Source of the DNA: Serratia fonticola
GTDB taxonomy: Bacteria; Pseudomonadota; Gammaproteobacteria; Enterobacterales; Enterobacteriaceae
DNA: 64,000 nt
Assembly (NCBI RefSeq): GCF_001006005.1
Contig: NZ_CP011254.1
Span: 3,100,001 to 3,164,000, forward strand
Direction of reading: 5' to 3'
Each line of letters begins with the position of its first letter. Position 1 is the stretch's first letter. This document shows positions 1 to 9,934 of the stretch, in pieces. The position numbers and the translations under genes were made by a program. The notes beneath the pieces were generated by a model. It was not told the DNA's origin. It made no database searches and was given only the letters and a program-made list of their open reading frames with translations.

Positions 1-361
1 CATAGGCCGGATCGCCGGTGGCCAGCGTACTTTCTGCCGTCTTGCGCAGCTGTTCGGCTGAGCCGAAACGACGCATGCTGTGAATACACTGGCCGTTGGT
101 GATCAGGAACGCCGGTGCGCCACATTTGGAGACTTCCATCAGCGCCAGCATCTGGGTGACATAGTCCGCCGGAATGCCGCCGAATTCTTCCGGCACACCT
201 AACAGGGAAATACCGCTATCGGCGAGCGCGCGCATAAACTCGGTAGGGTAGGTTGAGGTCTGATCGCAGGTGCGGAAATACTCTTCCGAAAAGTTATTGC
301 CGATCAGTTCCCGAATACTGGCAAGCAGCAGTTCCTGCTCTTCAGTTAAAGAAAAGTCCAT
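1..361 (-). CDS. ydiO: acyl-CoA dehydrogenase, YdiO-like (partial, 5' part only)
   Basis: Only the first 120 codons lie in the window; the gene runs off the left edge. The N-terminal helical domain of an acyl-CoA dehydrogenase is readable, including the PEEFGG motif near residue 60 and the ITNGQC segment near residue 95. The product would be a flavoprotein oxidising an acyl-CoA, passing electrons to partner flavoproteins encoded further along in E. coli (ydiQRST). The start at 361 has an AAAGGAG ribosome binding site. It sits 13 bases after the ydiF stop, so the two are surely cotranscribed. Substrate is not known from sequence; CaiA-type dehydrogenases are the nearest relatives. Confidence 0.88.
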   Translation of the reverse strand, partial: MDFSLTEEQELLLASIRELIGNNFSEEYFRTCDQTSTYPTEFMRALADSGISLLGVPEEFGGIPADYVTQMLALMEVSKCGAPAFLITNGQCIHSMRRFGSAEQLRKTAESTLATGDPAY

Positions 362-374
362 AGCCTTACTCCTT

Positions 375-1970
375 TTAATATACTGCTTCAGGTAAAGTGA
401 AACCCATGACGCCGTCGATAAACAGTCTTTCGTCCATCAGTTTTAACTGCGGGGAAATAACCGGGGCGAAATCCATTTTTGCCAGAATGTCTTTTTCCAG
501 ATCGACGCCGGGGGCAATTTCAACCAGGTGCAGACCATCGGCTTTGAGCGTAAAGACGGCGCGTTCGGTGATGTAGCGCACGTCTAATCCCCGCTCGAGC
601 GCGATTTTGCCGCTAAAGGTGATCTCTGGTAATTGCTTGATGAATTTTTTGACGCGCCCTTCCTGCACAATATTCAGCTTGCCGTCGGCGACCTCGGTTT
701 TTAAACTGCCGGCGGTCAGGGTGCCGCAGAACACAATCTTTTTCGACGTCGCGCTGATATCGATAAAGCCACCGGTTCCCATGATTTTGCCGTTGAATTT
801 GTGCACGCCAACGTTGCCCTGTTGATCCACTTCGGCAAAACTCAGGTAACAGACATCCAGCCCACCGCCGTGGTAGAAATCGAACTGAGAGGTCATATCC
901 AGCACGGCGCGGGTGTTGACGTTCGCACCGAAGGCCACGCCTTGAGAGGTAATGCCGCCGATGGGGCCGGTCTCGACCGTCAGTACGAAATCATCGGCAC
1001 ACCCCTCTTCGCGAGCGACCAGGCCGATGCCGTCGGCAATGCCCACCCCAACGTTGCCCACCGCTCCTTTACGCATCTCAAATAGTGCACGTCGCGCCAC
1101 CAGTTTGCGCTGGTTAAGGGGCAGGGCGATTTGGGTGCTGTCATCAAGCACGAAATCGCCGGAAATAAAGCGGTTCACCGGGGCGCCGCCATACAGCTGC
1201 GTCTGCTGTGGATCGACCACCACGATATCAACCAGATAGCCAGGGATGCGCACTGATTTAGGGTGCAGCGTCGCCTTCTTGACCATCTTTTGCACCTGCA
1301 TCATCACGATGCCGCCGTTGTTGTGCACCGCCTGGGCAATCACCAATGCGTCCAGATACATCACCTCGTCTTCGAACGAGGCATAGCCTTCGCTGTCGCA
1401 GGTGGTGGCGCGAATAAAGGCGACGTTGGGCGCAATAGCCTTGTAGTAGAGATATTCCTGGTTATCGATCTCGACCAGCTTGATGAGATCTTCTTTGGTC
1501 ACCTCATTGAGTTTGCCGCCCTGCTGGCGCGGATCGACGAAGGTACCAATCCCGATTTCGCTTAAAATCCCCGGCTGGTGCGCCGCTGCGGCCCGCAGGG
1601 TTTGGGTCAACACGCCTTGGGGATAGTTGTAGGCCGCAATCTTGTTCTGCTCGGCCAGATCGGAGATGCGTGGGGATTGCCCCCAATGCCCGCACAGCGC
1701 CCACTTCACCAGCCCGACCTGTGCCAGCGGGCTGATGCCACGATCGGCCCGGTCACCTAACCCTGTCGGGCTGATTAATGACAGGTCACGCGGGGTTTGC
1801 GTGGTTTGATATTTTTCTGCCAGCGCGGTAATTAAGGTGGTGGCCTCCAGAATACCGCCACCGGCCCCTAATACGCACAAGGTGGCTTCGTCAGGAATAT
1901 AATTTACCGCCTCTTGTGCCGATAATACCGGGACTCTGCCATTGAATCTTTTCGGCTTTACCAGATCCAT
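375..1970 (-). CDS. ydiF: acetate/acyl-CoA transferase YdiF
   Basis: A 531-residue class I CoA-transferase, the same length as E. coli YdiF. It moves CoA between short acyl-CoAs and free acids in the cytoplasm. The glutamate that forms the glutamyl-CoA thioester is E333, in VETGPIGG, matching the E. coli position. A glycine-rich GAGGGILEA segment lies near residue 36. The start at 1970 was chosen over an upstream ATG because AGGAG lies 5 bases before it and the N-terminus then matches E. coli. It sits between aroD and ydiO in the conserved ydi order; coupling to an acyl-CoA dehydrogenase suggests catabolism of an organic acid, which is an inference. Confidence 0.93.
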   Translation of the reverse strand: MDLVKPKRFNGRVPVLSAQEAVNYIPDEATLCVLGAGGGILEATTLITALAEKYQTTQTPRDLSLISPTGLGDRADRGISPLAQVGLVKWALCGHWGQSPRISDLAEQNKIAAYNYPQGVLTQTLRAAAAHQPGILSEIGIGTFVDPRQQGGKLNEVTKEDLIKLVEIDNQEYLYYKAIAPNVAFIRATTCDSEGYASFEDEVMYLDALVIAQAVHNNGGIVMMQVQKMVKKATLHPKSVRIPGYLVDIVVVDPQQTQLYGGAPVNRFISGDFVLDDSTQIALPLNQRKLVARRALFEMRKGAVGNVGVGIADGIGLVAREEGCADDFVLTVETGPIGGITSQGVAFGANVNTRAVLDMTSQFDFYHGGGLDVCYLSFAEVDQQGNVGVHKFNGKIMGTGGFIDISATSKKIVFCGTLTAGSLKTEVADGKLNIVQEGRVKKFIKQLPEITFSGKIALERGLDVRYITERAVFTLKADGLHLVEIAPGVDLEKDILAKMDFAPVISPQLKLMDERLFIDGVMGFTLPEAVY

Positions 1971-2092
1971 AACTACTCCTGTTGATGACCGATGCATTTA
2001 TTTTGCGGGGCGACCAAACCCACACGCAGGCGTGCGGATGCCGCAATTAAGCTGCATTAAAATTGAATGCTCTTTTAAGTGACTTGTTTTAT

Positions 2093-2120
2093 TCGGCGGG
2101 AATACTATTATTCCCGCCGA
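2093..2120 (-). terminator. hairpin after aroD
   Basis: Perfect 10-bp arms (TCGGCGGGAA and its complement) around an 8-base loop, 25 bases past the aroD stop and before ydiF. There is no U-run on the minus strand, so it may attenuate or stabilise rather than fully terminate. Confidence 0.5.
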
Positions 2121-2144
2121 CAGTAATATCAGTGCACCACTGAA

Positions 2145-2897
2145 TTAATGCAGTATCGTTAATATGGTGCGTAAATCCGTGACGGAGATTTGCCCAGGTG
2201 CGGAGGCTTTCTTGACTGCGCCAAAGGTAGCCGCTGAGCCAAAGGTTTCGCCCGCTAGCCGGGACACAATGCCGGTTTTGGCCATCGACATGGTGATTAT
2301 CGGTCCGTGGGCATGCTTCTCGTGCATTTCCAGCGTCGCGGCCAGCAGCGTCAATACGTCACTTTTGTTTTGCGGCATCAGGGCGATTTTCGGAATATCG
2401 GCGCCCAATTCCTGCATTTTGCACAGGCGTTTGACGATTTCCTCCTGCGGCGGCGTTTTATGGAAATCATGATTCGACATGATGACTTTGACGTTCTTGG
2501 CGTGGGCATGGGCCACGGCCTCTTTGACCAGTTCGTCACCGGTAAACAGCTCCAGATCGATCATATCGACCAGGCCGCTGTCCACCGCCGCCAGATTGAG
2601 CGCGATATAGGCCTGTGCGGGCAACGCCTGCTCACCGCCTTCCTGGGCGCTGCGGAAGGTGAACAGCAGCGGCTTGTCGGCAATGATCTCTTTGATCTGA
2701 TGTGCGGCGGCTATCACGTTGCTGAGCGTGGCAACATCCGCAAAATGATCGACGCGCCACTCCAGAATATCGAAATCGGCGTGACGATAATCCTGCGCTT
2801 CAGCCACCACACTAGGGATATCTTTACCCATCAGCGAGACAATGATTTTTGGCGCACCTTCGCCGAACACAATGTTTTTTACGGTTATGGTTTTCAT
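2145..2897 (-). CDS. aroD: 3-dehydroquinate dehydratase, type I
   Basis: A 250-residue type I dehydroquinase that dehydrates 3-dehydroquinate to 3-dehydroshikimate (shikimate pathway, step 3). The Schiff-base lysine is K170 ([10 protein letters not shown]) and the catalytic histidine is H143 (SNHDFHK), both at E. coli positions. The start at 2897 (MKTITVKN) is preferred; an in-frame ATG 10 codons upstream gives a non-conserved extension. It follows ydiB by 76 bases, so quinate/shikimate interconversion and the pathway enzyme are linked. Type I enzymes can serve both biosynthesis and quinate breakdown. Confidence 0.96.
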   Translation of the reverse strand: MKTITVKNIVFGEGAPKIIVSLMGKDIPSVVAEAQDYRHADFDILEWRVDHFADVATLSNVIAAAHQIKEIIADKPLLFTFRSAQEGGEQALPAQAYIALNLAAVDSGLVDMIDLELFTGDELVKEAVAHAHAKNVKVIMSNHDFHKTPPQEEIVKRLCKMQELGADIPKIALMPQNKSDVLTLLAATLEMHEKHAHGPIITMSMAKTGIVSRLAGETFGSAATFGAVKKASAPGQISVTDLRTILTILH

Positions 2898-2935
2898 TTT
2901 TACCTTTTGCATGCTGTTTTGCCGCAATCAATAAG

Positions 2936-2959
2936 GTGGTGATTTAAGCCCATCACCAC
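2936..2959 (-). terminator. small hairpin between ydiB and aroD
   Basis: Seven-bp arms (GTGGTGA/TCACCAC) with a 10-base loop, directly after the ydiB stop. No U-run; probably an intergenic processing or attenuation hairpin. Confidence 0.3.
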
Positions 2960-2973
2960 GCGCTACGGGAATG

Positions 2974-3840
2974 CTACGCCTCGAATCCCATTACCTGCTT
3001 AACGTATTCCAGTGGGAAATCTTTGCCAGTCCATAGCTTGAACTGTTCGGCGCCTTGCCATAACAACATGCCGTAACCGTCCACCGTTTTGCAACCTGCC
3101 TGTTGGGCCATTTGCAGCAACTTGGTCATGTGCGGGTTATACACGCACTCCGTCACCAGCAGTTCCGGGCGCAGCATGGCGATGTCGCTGACGATACTCT
3201 CGTTTTCCAGCGGCTTCATCCCGACTTTGGTGCCGTTAGTCAGGATATCCGCGCTGGCGATGGCGCTGGCAAACGCTTGCTGGTCTGCCAGATCGGTCAC
3301 GGTTACCTTGCAGTCGGTGTTGTCGTTGACCCGTTTGGCGAAGGCGAGCGCCTGTTCAAAGAACTCGTCCTTACGATTAAACAGCTTGATCTCTTTGATG
3401 CCTTCAACGGCGGCCTGAGCGCCGATAGCGGTAGATGCGCCACCCGCGCCGACCAGCACCATGGTTTTGCCCTTGATATCAAAACCGGTTTCCTTGATGG
3501 CCCGAATATGCCCGGTACCGTCGGTGTTATAGCCGCGCAGATAGCCGTCGTCGTTGACGATGGTGTTGATAGCGCCGACCAGTTTGGCCGCTGGCGTCAA
3601 CTCATCGACATACTGGCAGGCAAACTGCTTGTTAGGCATCGAGACGCCGGTGCCGCGCATTTTTAACGCCTTCAGCCCTTCAATCGCACTGGCGAAGGTG
3701 GTGGTGTCGACTTCGAAAGCCATATAGGTAAAAGGTAGCCCGACTTTATCCAATGCTTTATTTTGCATCTCTGGCGATAAGCTGTGTCTGATCGGATAGG
3801 CCATCAGCCCGATAAGCTCATATTTTGCGGTTACATCCAT
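2974..3840 (-). CDS. ydiB: quinate/shikimate dehydrogenase YdiB
   Basis: A 288-residue member of the shikimate dehydrogenase family, same length as E. coli YdiB. It oxidises quinate or shikimate to the 3-dehydro form with NAD or NADP. K71 (SMPNKQ) and D107 (NTDGTG) are the conserved catalytic pair, and a Rossmann GAGGAS motif lies near residue 132. The serine-methionine at SMPNK rather than SVTIP is typical of YdiB and separates it from AroE. The start at 3840 was chosen because the upstream extension is not conserved. Neighbouring MFS carriers and aroD suggest import and use of quinate-like cyclitols. Confidence 0.94.
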   Translation of the reverse strand: MDVTAKYELIGLMAYPIRHSLSPEMQNKALDKVGLPFTYMAFEVDTTTFASAIEGLKALKMRGTGVSMPNKQFACQYVDELTPAAKLVGAINTIVNDDGYLRGYNTDGTGHIRAIKETGFDIKGKTMVLVGAGGASTAIGAQAAVEGIKEIKLFNRKDEFFEQALAFAKRVNDNTDCKVTVTDLADQQAFASAIASADILTNGTKVGMKPLENESIVSDIAMLRPELLVTECVYNPHMTKLLQMAQQAGCKTVDGYGMLLWQGAEQFKLWTGKDFPLEYVKQVMGFEA

Positions 3841-3902
3841 TCTAAACTCCTTGTCTAACCATGTTCGTGTGGGGCGCAAACCTGCGTAATTGCTGTTTTG
3901 GG

Positions 3903-5138
3903 TTATTGGAAAAAGCGCTCACCCAATCGCAGGTCACTTTGCGGGACTTTGAATACTCTGTAATAGCGAATGAAGACGATGATGGCGGTAACAAATGCCA
4001 GCAGGGCAAAGGCAATATCCAGCAGGATGATGTATTGCAAACCAATGGTGGAGAGGTAGCCGGTAATCAACGGGATCAAGAAGTTGGCTAACCCGCCCAT
4101 CATCATATAAACGCTGGTGACCTTGGCTTTGCTTTTCGGGAAAAACTCCGACATGACGGAGACGCCAAGTTGCAATATCCCACCGGCGGCAGAGAAACCA
4201 ATCGCAAAGGCACCAAGGTTACAAACCAGCGGTGAGGGATACAGATAGATAATGGTTGCCGCGATCACCGAGACACCGGCGTTAAACACGTTGGCCCACA
4301 CCGGGCGTACGGTGCTTTTTAACAGCAGGGCGAAGATAAACACGCACATCAGCGAGCCAAGGCTATACCAGGAGATGGTTTTCAGCGCGTCGGCCTCCGC
4401 CATACCGGCAAATGCCATGGCGTATTTAGGCATCCAGACCACGATCACGTAGAAGGTAGAGAATGCGGCTACGCCGAAGATAACGGAGGAGACGCCCTCC
4501 AACCAGGCCAGCGGCTTACTGTTCATCTGCGGCAACTCTTTGGCCACGGAGGCATCAACCAGCTGGCTCGGGAACTTGCTTTTAAGCAGCAGCAAGGTGA
4601 TCAGGACGAACAGGATCCCCGGGATAACCATTGCGTAGCCGTACCAGATGTGGCTGACCAGCAGGTAGCTGACCAGCATCGGATAAAACATCTGGCCGAA
4701 AGAGACCATGGCTTTCACCAGGATCACCGCCGAGCCGGAAGTCTTGGGATAGCTCTCCATCAGGGCAGGATAGCCGCCGGTATCAAGCGCCGCATTGGCA
4801 ACGCCAACGCAAACCGCCAGGCCAAAGGCGACGATCAGATTAGGGCTGGCCGGGATGCCAAAGAAGAACAGAATATACAGGGCGACGCCGATCAAAATGG
4901 CGGCGCGGCGGCCAAACTTATCCGATATCACGCCAAAGAACAGAATACTGACTAGCCGGCCCAACCCAATGCCGGATATCAGGTAGGCAATACCCGCGTT
5001 GTCGGTGCCGAACTTCTCGGCCAGTGGCGTCATGTTTTGCGCCAGCGTAATGACGCTGGCGCCGTGGAGAAAATAACTCAAATAGATACTGATGACCGCT
5101 AACAAAAATGGCGCTTTGAAGGCCTTGCTCTGGCTCAT
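3903..5138 (-). CDS. ydiN: MFS transporter YdiN
   Basis: A 411-residue, 12-helix major facilitator protein of the inner membrane, close to E. coli YdiN along its length. The MFS signature between helices 2 and 3 reads [11 protein letters not shown] gap of 62 bases separates it from ydiB, so both are probably on one message. The substrate is unproven; its position beside quinate/shikimate dehydrogenase makes a cyclic hydroxy-acid plausible. It is a paralogue of the ydiM product upstream. Confidence 0.9.
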   Translation of the reverse strand: MSQSKAFKAPFLLAVISIYLSYFLHGASVITLAQNMTPLAEKFGTDNAGIAYLISGIGLGRLVSILFFGVISDKFGRRAAILIGVALYILFFFGIPASPNLIVAFGLAVCVGVANAALDTGGYPALMESYPKTSGSAVILVKAMVSFGQMFYPMLVSYLLVSHIWYGYAMVIPGILFVLITLLLLKSKFPSQLVDASVAKELPQMNSKPLAWLEGVSSVIFGVAAFSTFYVIVVWMPKYAMAFAGMAEADALKTISWYSLGSLMCVFIFALLLKSTVRPVWANVFNAGVSVIAATIIYLYPSPLVCNLGAFAIGFSAAGGILQLGVSVMSEFFPKSKAKVTSVYMMMGGLANFLIPLITGYLSTIGLQYIILLDIAFALLAFVTAIIVFIRYYRVFKVPQSDLRLGERFFQ

Positions 5139-5715
5139 GCTGTTCTCCGCTTGTCGCTAATTTTTTACGTTTTTGGATCCAGGGGACCTGTTGTTCTGGT
5201 GGCCTTTCTTTTTAATCAATCGTTAATCATTGCGGGAAAGTAATGGGTGGAAATATCCCGATAAGTCACACTGCGGTAAATAACTTTGGTCATGGATAAC
5301 CGCCAATACACCGGCAACCTGACGTGTGCTGAGTATAGGTAATGCAGTAGGTGATAAATACGTAATATGCCGTTTTAGTTTTCAACTTTATTGCAGGGAA
5401 AGATGCTGAGACGGCGCGTGATGGTGTTGCCGAATTGTGCCGGTATTTCCCCAGCTAAATTAGGTGCGAAGGGCTGTAGCCAGGTGTTTCCTTTTTGGGA
5501 GCAGTGAAAGCTAATGGTTATTAACAAGCTATTTACTTTGTCTGGGGGGCAACCTCAGGCTGAATACTGTCTCATATTGCATGCGGTCATAATAATATTG
5601 TCTCTGCAGCCAGCCGGAGGAATAAAACCACATTTTCCAACCGGCTCATAACGTAGGGGCGCTGCATGCTGCGCCCGTTTATCTGCGTGTTCAGGAGGAG
5701 GTAAAAGGTGTGGGA
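5139..5715. other. gene-free stretch between ydiM and ydiN
   Basis: A 577-base gap with no convincing coding frame on either strand. It is AT-rich toward ydiN and presumably holds a ydiN promoter. The only structured element is a GC palindrome at 5653-5676 of the dispersed A-type repeat. Confidence 0.6.
5653..5676. repeat. A-type dispersed palindrome
   Basis: A GTAGGGGCGC...GCGCCC hairpin with GCATGC at the centre. Near-identical copies occur at 17359, 20797, four times in 40141-40680, at 48674 and at 60009. Confidence 0.75.
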
Positions 5716-6924
5716 TCAGTTGATAACTTGGGCCATCTTGAAGGGACGGTTAGCTTCTTTATGACTACGGTAGCCAATAAACAGCGCCAGTAGAAAACCA
5801 CAGGCTGCAATAGCGGTATCGAACCACATAATGTTGGCGATACTGGTTTCGGAAATCTTGGCGGTAATCAACGGAATGGTGAAGGTTGCCAGGCTGCCGG
5901 CGCTGTAATAGATGCCGGTGGCTTTGCCTTTCGCATTGGGAAGGCGGGTAGCCATCAGCGTCAGCCCCAACTGCATGACCCCGCCTGCGGCAGAGAAGCC
6001 GATAACAAAGGCGAAAACCATCACGACGTACATGTTGGGATACAGGCAAACGGTGAGTAAGGTAATGAAAGAGATAAAGGTATACAGCATCAGAAAGGTG
6101 GTTGATTTAAACCTTTTCTTTACCAGCCCGGCGGTGATGAATACGCACATCAGTGAGCCGATAGTGTAGATGCTCAGCAGCTTGATCGACATCGTATAGC
6201 TCATACCCGCCACAAACTGGCCATACTGTGCCAGCCACTGGCTGATCAGGTAAAAGGTGGCCATGGCGATATAGCCATAGAGGGTATAGCTGATCAGATC
6301 AACAATGGAACAGCGGTGATTGTCATCTGTAGCTACATCGGGCTCGGCGGCCACTCGTCGCCCCGGGTGAGCGGGGAATGGGCAGCGCAGCAGGAACAGG
6401 CCGTTGAGCAGCATAATGCCGGCGGCGATCAGGAAGGACCAGCCAAACCAGACCTCAGCCCAGACCAGCAGGCTGATGACCATCGGCAACATAAACTGGC
6501 CGCCGGAGACAAAGGCTTTGATCAAGATATTGGCAGTGCCTGGCGACTTGGGGAACGCCTCCATCAGCGTAGGGTAGGTGCCCGAGTCGAGAAAACTGTT
6601 GGCGACGCCGGCTAAAAAACCAAATACATAAGCGATAATAATGGTGTGGCTAAGCAGAATGCCGAAAAAGAAGCCCAAATAGCACACTATCCCCAGGAAA
6701 ATAAAGGGTCTGCGGCCAAAACGATCGGATAACATGCCGGTGATTAATAACACACTTAGCCTGCCAATGCCCAAAGAAGAGATGACGATAGAGATGCCTG
6801 CGGCATCGGTGTGCCATTGTTCTGCCAGATAAGGCATATTCAAGCTGATTAATATTACCCCCATACCGTGCACCAGATAGTTCAGATACAGCCCCAAGGC
6901 CGTTGGTACATACTTGTTTTCCAT
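5716..6924 (-). CDS. ydiM: MFS transporter YdiM
   Basis: A 402-residue inner-membrane MFS carrier with 12 predicted helices, matching E. coli YdiM from the N-terminal PTALGLYLNYLVHGMG region onward. The helix 2-3 loop reads GMLSDRFGRRP. It is the first gene of the ydiM-N-B-aroD-F-O run. No strong Shine-Dalgarno precedes the ATG, though the N-terminus aligns with the E. coli protein. Substrate unknown. The ydiM/ydiN pair looks like an old duplication with separate promoters, given the 577-base gap between them. Confidence 0.9.
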   Translation of the reverse strand: MENKYVPTALGLYLNYLVHGMGVILISLNMPYLAEQWHTDAAGISIVISSLGIGRLSVLLITGMLSDRFGRRPFIFLGIVCYLGFFFGILLSHTIIIAYVFGFLAGVANSFLDSGTYPTLMEAFPKSPGTANILIKAFVSGGQFMLPMVISLLVWAEVWFGWSFLIAAGIMLLNGLFLLRCPFPAHPGRRVAAEPDVATDDNHRCSIVDLISYTLYGYIAMATFYLISQWLAQYGQFVAGMSYTMSIKLLSIYTIGSLMCVFITAGLVKKRFKSTTFLMLYTFISFITLLTVCLYPNMYVVMVFAFVIGFSAAGGVMQLGLTLMATRLPNAKGKATGIYYSAGSLATFTIPLITAKISETSIANIMWFDTAIAACGFLLALFIGYRSHKEANRPFKMAQVIN

Positions 6925-7117
6925 AGGTTGTTGCTCAGAAACTCGTTCATAATAAATAATTCGTGCCGGGAAAAACGGCTGGGCACGAGATTGTTACAGG
7001 CGTTAGCCTGCTGTCAGGAGTGATAGTCAGTTAAAACTATGGGCAGACGGTGTTGATAAGCCGTCCTTATTAAATTCCGTCCAGGTTAACGAGCGCGATT
7101 TATCCTATTAGTTTGGG

Positions 7118-7474
7118 TTAACATAGCCGCTCTAGATCATAAGCATAAAGTTGTGCGGCAACCGACTGATAAATTTTCCATTCCAGATAATCACCTTGGG
7201 GGTAGACAGCCAGGAAGGACGCATAATCGGGGAAGAAGCGCATGGTGTTATTCCCAATGCGATTGTTGATCTTGTCGATGATGGCGTTGATGTGGGTTTT
7301 TCTTTTTTTAATCATTTTTGTGAATGTATCAATAATAGCGTCCGGTATTTCACTTTCACCACGCTCCCATTGTTGCCATGTAGCTAAATTGTTGTCAGGT
7401 GAAATATATGTCGCACATTCTTCGACCGTCATAAAAAAAAGCTGACGCAGTGCCTGCAGTTCTAAATGATTCAT
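7118..7474 (-). CDS. ydiL: YdiL-like helix-turn-helix protein
   Basis: A 118-residue protein matching E. coli YdiL, with a near-identical block in the middle (KINNRIGNNTMRFFPD) and the C-terminus IYQSVAAQLYAYDLERLC. The first 55 residues look like an Xre-type helix-turn-helix. It lies 193 bases upstream of ydiM on the same strand, as in E. coli, so a regulator of the ydi genes is possible; no target is established. It diverges from arsR. Confidence 0.85.
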   Translation of the reverse strand: MNHLELQALRQLFFMTVEECATYISPDNNLATWQQWERGESEIPDAIIDTFTKMIKKRKTHINAIIDKINNRIGNNTMRFFPDYASFLAVYPQGDYLEWKIYQSVAAQLYAYDLERLC

Positions 7475-7688
7475 GATGACGCAGATCCACGTTAGAGAAA
7501 ACCATGCAGAATAAATAGCATTATTGGGCGTTTTTCGTCTTGAACAGGCTCACACTATTTGGTGCAATATTATTTGTTGCCGGGGTGTGAATATATTGCC
7601 GCATTATGGCTTCTTAATTGGCTTAAATGTAAAGCCATATTGCCGGAGCGACACAACGTTGACCGCTTTCTGGGGCAAGGGAAGAAAA

Positions 7689-7710
7689 CATATATGAAAA
7701 TTCAAATGTG
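7689..7710 (+). promoter_or_regulatory. ArsR operator, distal
   Basis: A CATATATG - AAAATTC - AAATGTG arrangement just before the arsR -35 box, in the place and form of the E. coli ars operator. Confidence 0.6.
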
Positions 7711-7713
7711 TTG

Positions 7714-7741
7714 TTGACTTGAAAGCGCCTGTGGGTATGAT
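7714..7741 (+). promoter_or_regulatory. arsRBC promoter
   Basis: TTGACT (7714-7719), 16-base spacer, TATGAT (7736-7741), 28 bases before the arsR ATG. Confidence 0.7.
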
Positions 7742-7769
7742 TTATCCACCGATCGTAGTGGAGAGACCT

Positions 7770-8120
7770 ATGACCCTGACTTCCTTGCAGCTGTTCAAAA
7801 TCCTGTCGGACGAAACCCGCCTGGGTATCGTGTTGCTGCTCAAACAGCTGGGTGAACTGTGCGTTTGCGATCTTTGCACCGGGCTGGAAGAGTCGCAACC
7901 CAAGATCTCGCGCCACTTGGCAATGCTAAGAGAGTGCGGGTTGCTGCTGGATCGTAAGCAGGGCAAGTGGGTGCATTATCGTCTTTCCCCGCATATTCCT
8001 GCCTGGGCAGCCCTGGTTGTTGAACAAGCCTGGTTGAGCCAACAGGACGAAGTCCACACTATGGCACGTAAGCTGGCAGCGGCGAATGGCTCCAGCGAGG
8101 GCAAAACCCTGTGTAGCTAA
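7770..8120 (+). CDS. arsR: arsenic-responsive repressor ArsR
   Basis: A 116-residue SmtB/ArsR winged-helix repressor of the enterobacterial chromosomal type. The arsenite-sensing cysteines C31, C33 and C36 are present in ELCVCDLC, one residue earlier than in the plasmid protein. The recognition region SQPKISRHLA follows. Arsenite or antimonite binding releases it from DNA. The start at 7770 was chosen from the GGAGAG site 6 bases upstream; earlier in-frame starts overlap the promoter. It heads arsRBC and is autoregulated through the operator at 7689 and perhaps the second site at 8135. Confidence 0.95.
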   Translation: MTLTSLQLFKILSDETRLGIVLLLKQLGELCVCDLCTGLEESQPKISRHLAMLRECGLLLDRKQGKWVHYRLSPHIPAWAALVVEQAWLSQQDEVHTMARKLAAANGSSEGKTLCS

Positions 8121-8134
8121 ATTTTTTGCGCAAA

Positions 8135-8154
8135 CACATATGAAAATACATATA
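8135..8154 (+). promoter_or_regulatory. second ArsR-like operator inside the operon
   Basis: ACATATGAAAATACATATAT between arsR and arsB closely resembles the operator upstream of arsR (both read ACATAT...GAAAAT). It ends about 20 bases before the arsB ATG. Confidence 0.45.
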
Positions 8155-8173
8155 TAAAATTGAGGTGGTAAGT

Positions 8174-9463
8174 ATGTTATTGGCTGGGGCGATATTTATC
8201 CTGACCATTGTGCTGGTGATCTGGCAGCCGAAAGGGTTAGGGATTGGGTGGAGTGCCACACTTGGCGCGGGGCTGGCCTTGATCACCGGAGTGGTGCAGA
8301 TTGCCGATATCCCGGTGGTGTGGAATATTGTCTGGAATGCCACGGCGACCTTTATCGCCGTGATCATTATCAGCCTGTTGCTCGATGAGTCTGGCTTTTT
8401 CGAATGGGCTGCGCTGCATGTCTCCCGCTGGGGAAACGGGCGGGGGCGCCTGTTGTTCACTTACATCGTGTTACTAGGCGCAGCCGTGGCGGCTTTGTTT
8501 GCCAACGATGGAGCAGCGCTGATCCTGACCCCCATAGTGATCGCCATGCTGTTGGCGCTTGGGTTCAGCAAAGGCACCACGTTGGCGTTTGTCATGGCTG
8601 CCGGGTTTATTGCTGATACCGCCAGTCTGCCGCTGATTGTGTCCAATCTGGTCAATATCGTCTCGGCAGACTTCTTTGGTCTGGGCTTCACGCAATATGC
8701 TTCGGTGATGGTGCCTGTCGATATCGCTGCGATTATCGCGACGCTGGTGATGCTGCACCTATTCTTTCGCAAGGACATTCCGCCGACCTATGATCTTGAA
8801 CGACTGAAACAACCGGCGAAAGCCATCAAAGATCCGGCCACGTTCAAAACTGGCTGGGTGGTATTAATCCTGCTGTTGGTGGGTTTCTTCGTGCTGGAGC
8901 CGCTCGGCATTCCGGTCAGCGCTATTGCTGCCGTGGGGGCGCTGATCCTGTTTGCGGTGGCCAAAAGAGGCCATGCCATCAACACCGGGAAGGTGCTGCA
9001 CGGCGCGCCTTGGCAGATCGTCATTTTCTCGTTGGGGATGTATCTGGTGGTTTATGGCCTACGCAACGCCGGGCTAACGGAGTACCTCTCCGGCGTGTTG
9101 AACCTGCTGGCGGAGAATGGTTTATGGGCCGCCACGCTTGGCACCGGCTTCCTGACCGCATTCCTGTCATCCATTATGAACAATATGCCAACGGTGTTGA
9201 TTGGCGCGCTGTCCATTGAGGGGAGTACTGCGTCAGGAGTGATTAAGGAGGCCATGATTTACGCCAACGTTATTGGCTGCGATCTGGGGCCAAAAATCAC
9301 GCCGATTGGCAGCTTGGCAACGCTGCTCTGGCTGCATGTCTTGTCACAGAAAAACATGACGATCACCTGGGGATATTACTTCCGTACCGGAATTATCATG
9401 ACCGTACCCGTGTTGTTGGTCACGCTGACGGCCTTGGCGTTACGTCTATCCATCACTTTGTAG
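8174..9463 (+). CDS. arsB: arsenite efflux permease ArsB
   Basis: A 429-residue inner-membrane arsenite/antimonite:proton antiporter with about 12 helices, near-identical to E. coli ArsB. Conserved segments include [12 protein letters not shown] and [15 protein letters not shown]. The ATG at 8174 follows GAGGTGG at 5 bases and gives the E. coli N-terminus MLLAGAIF; a GTG at 8165 is less likely because it overlaps that site. No arsA ATPase or arsD gene is present, so efflux runs on the proton gradient. Confidence 0.96.
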   Translation: MLLAGAIFILTIVLVIWQPKGLGIGWSATLGAGLALITGVVQIADIPVVWNIVWNATATFIAVIIISLLLDESGFFEWAALHVSRWGNGRGRLLFTYIVLLGAAVAALFANDGAALILTPIVIAMLLALGFSKGTTLAFVMAAGFIADTASLPLIVSNLVNIVSADFFGLGFTQYASVMVPVDIAAIIATLVMLHLFFRKDIPPTYDLERLKQPAKAIKDPATFKTGWVVLILLLVGFFVLEPLGIPVSAIAAVGALILFAVAKRGHAINTGKVLHGAPWQIVIFSLGMYLVVYGLRNAGLTEYLSGVLNLLAENGLWAATLGTGFLTAFLSSIMNNMPTVLIGALSIEGSTASGVIKEAMIYANVIGCDLGPKITPIGSLATLLWLHVLSQKNMTITWGYYFRTGIIMTVPVLLVTLTALALRLSITL

Positions 9464-9475
9464 CGAGGAACACCC

Positions 9476-9895
9476 ATGATTACGTTCTACCACAACCCGG
9501 CGTGCGGCACCTCACGTAATACGCTGGCGCTGATTCGCAACAGCGGTACAGAGCCAACGATCGTCCATTATCTGGAGACACCCCCCAGCCGCGCTGAACT
9601 GGCGAAACTCATTGCAGACATGGGGATCAGCGTGCGGGCCTTGCTGCGCAATAATGTGGAACCCTACGAGCAGTTAGGGCTGGCAGCAGACGTCTTCACC
9701 GACGAGCAACTGATCGACTTTATGCTGCAACACCCGATTCTGATTAACCGGCCGATTGTGGTGACGCCGCTGGGGACCCGCCTATGCCGCCCCTCCGAAA
9801 CGGTGCTTGATATCCTGCCCGATCCGCAAATAGGGGCATTGGCCAAAGAGGACGGCGAAAAGATTGTTGATGTCTCCGGCAAACGGATTAAGTAA
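9476..9895 (+). CDS. arsC: arsenate reductase (glutaredoxin type) ArsC
   Basis: A 139-residue glutaredoxin-dependent arsenate reductase. The nucleophilic cysteine is C10 in NPACGTSR, and the arginine-rich anion site is seen in NRPIVVTPLGTRLCRP. It converts arsenate to arsenite, which ArsB exports. It starts 12 bases after arsB with a GCGAGGA ribosome binding site, so it closes the three-gene operon. A hairpin follows at 9901-9918. Confidence 0.96.
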   Translation: MITFYHNPACGTSRNTLALIRNSGTEPTIVHYLETPPSRAELAKLIADMGISVRALLRNNVEPYEQLGLAADVFTDEQLIDFMLQHPILINRPIVVTPLGTRLCRPSETVLDILPDPQIGALAKEDGEKIVDVSGKRIK

Positions 9896-9900
9896 ATCGG

Positions 9901-9918
9901 GAGGCGCGCCAGCGCCTC
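9901..9918. terminator. convergent terminator arsC/emrY
   Basis: GAGGCGC-GCCA-GCGCCTC, a 7-bp perfect stem with a four-base loop in the 39-base gap between converging arsC and emrY. Confidence 0.6.
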
Positions 9919-9934
9919 TCTAATTCCCCGTTTA

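Noticed and set aside
2307..2942. A 211-codon plus-strand frame across aroD
   Set aside because: Antisense shadow of aroD, whose catalytic lysine and histidine are intact.
7475..7769. The sRNA RprA, which neighbours ydiL in E. coli
   Set aside because: The ydiL upstream region here leads to arsR and has none of the RprA terminator hairpin or core sequence.
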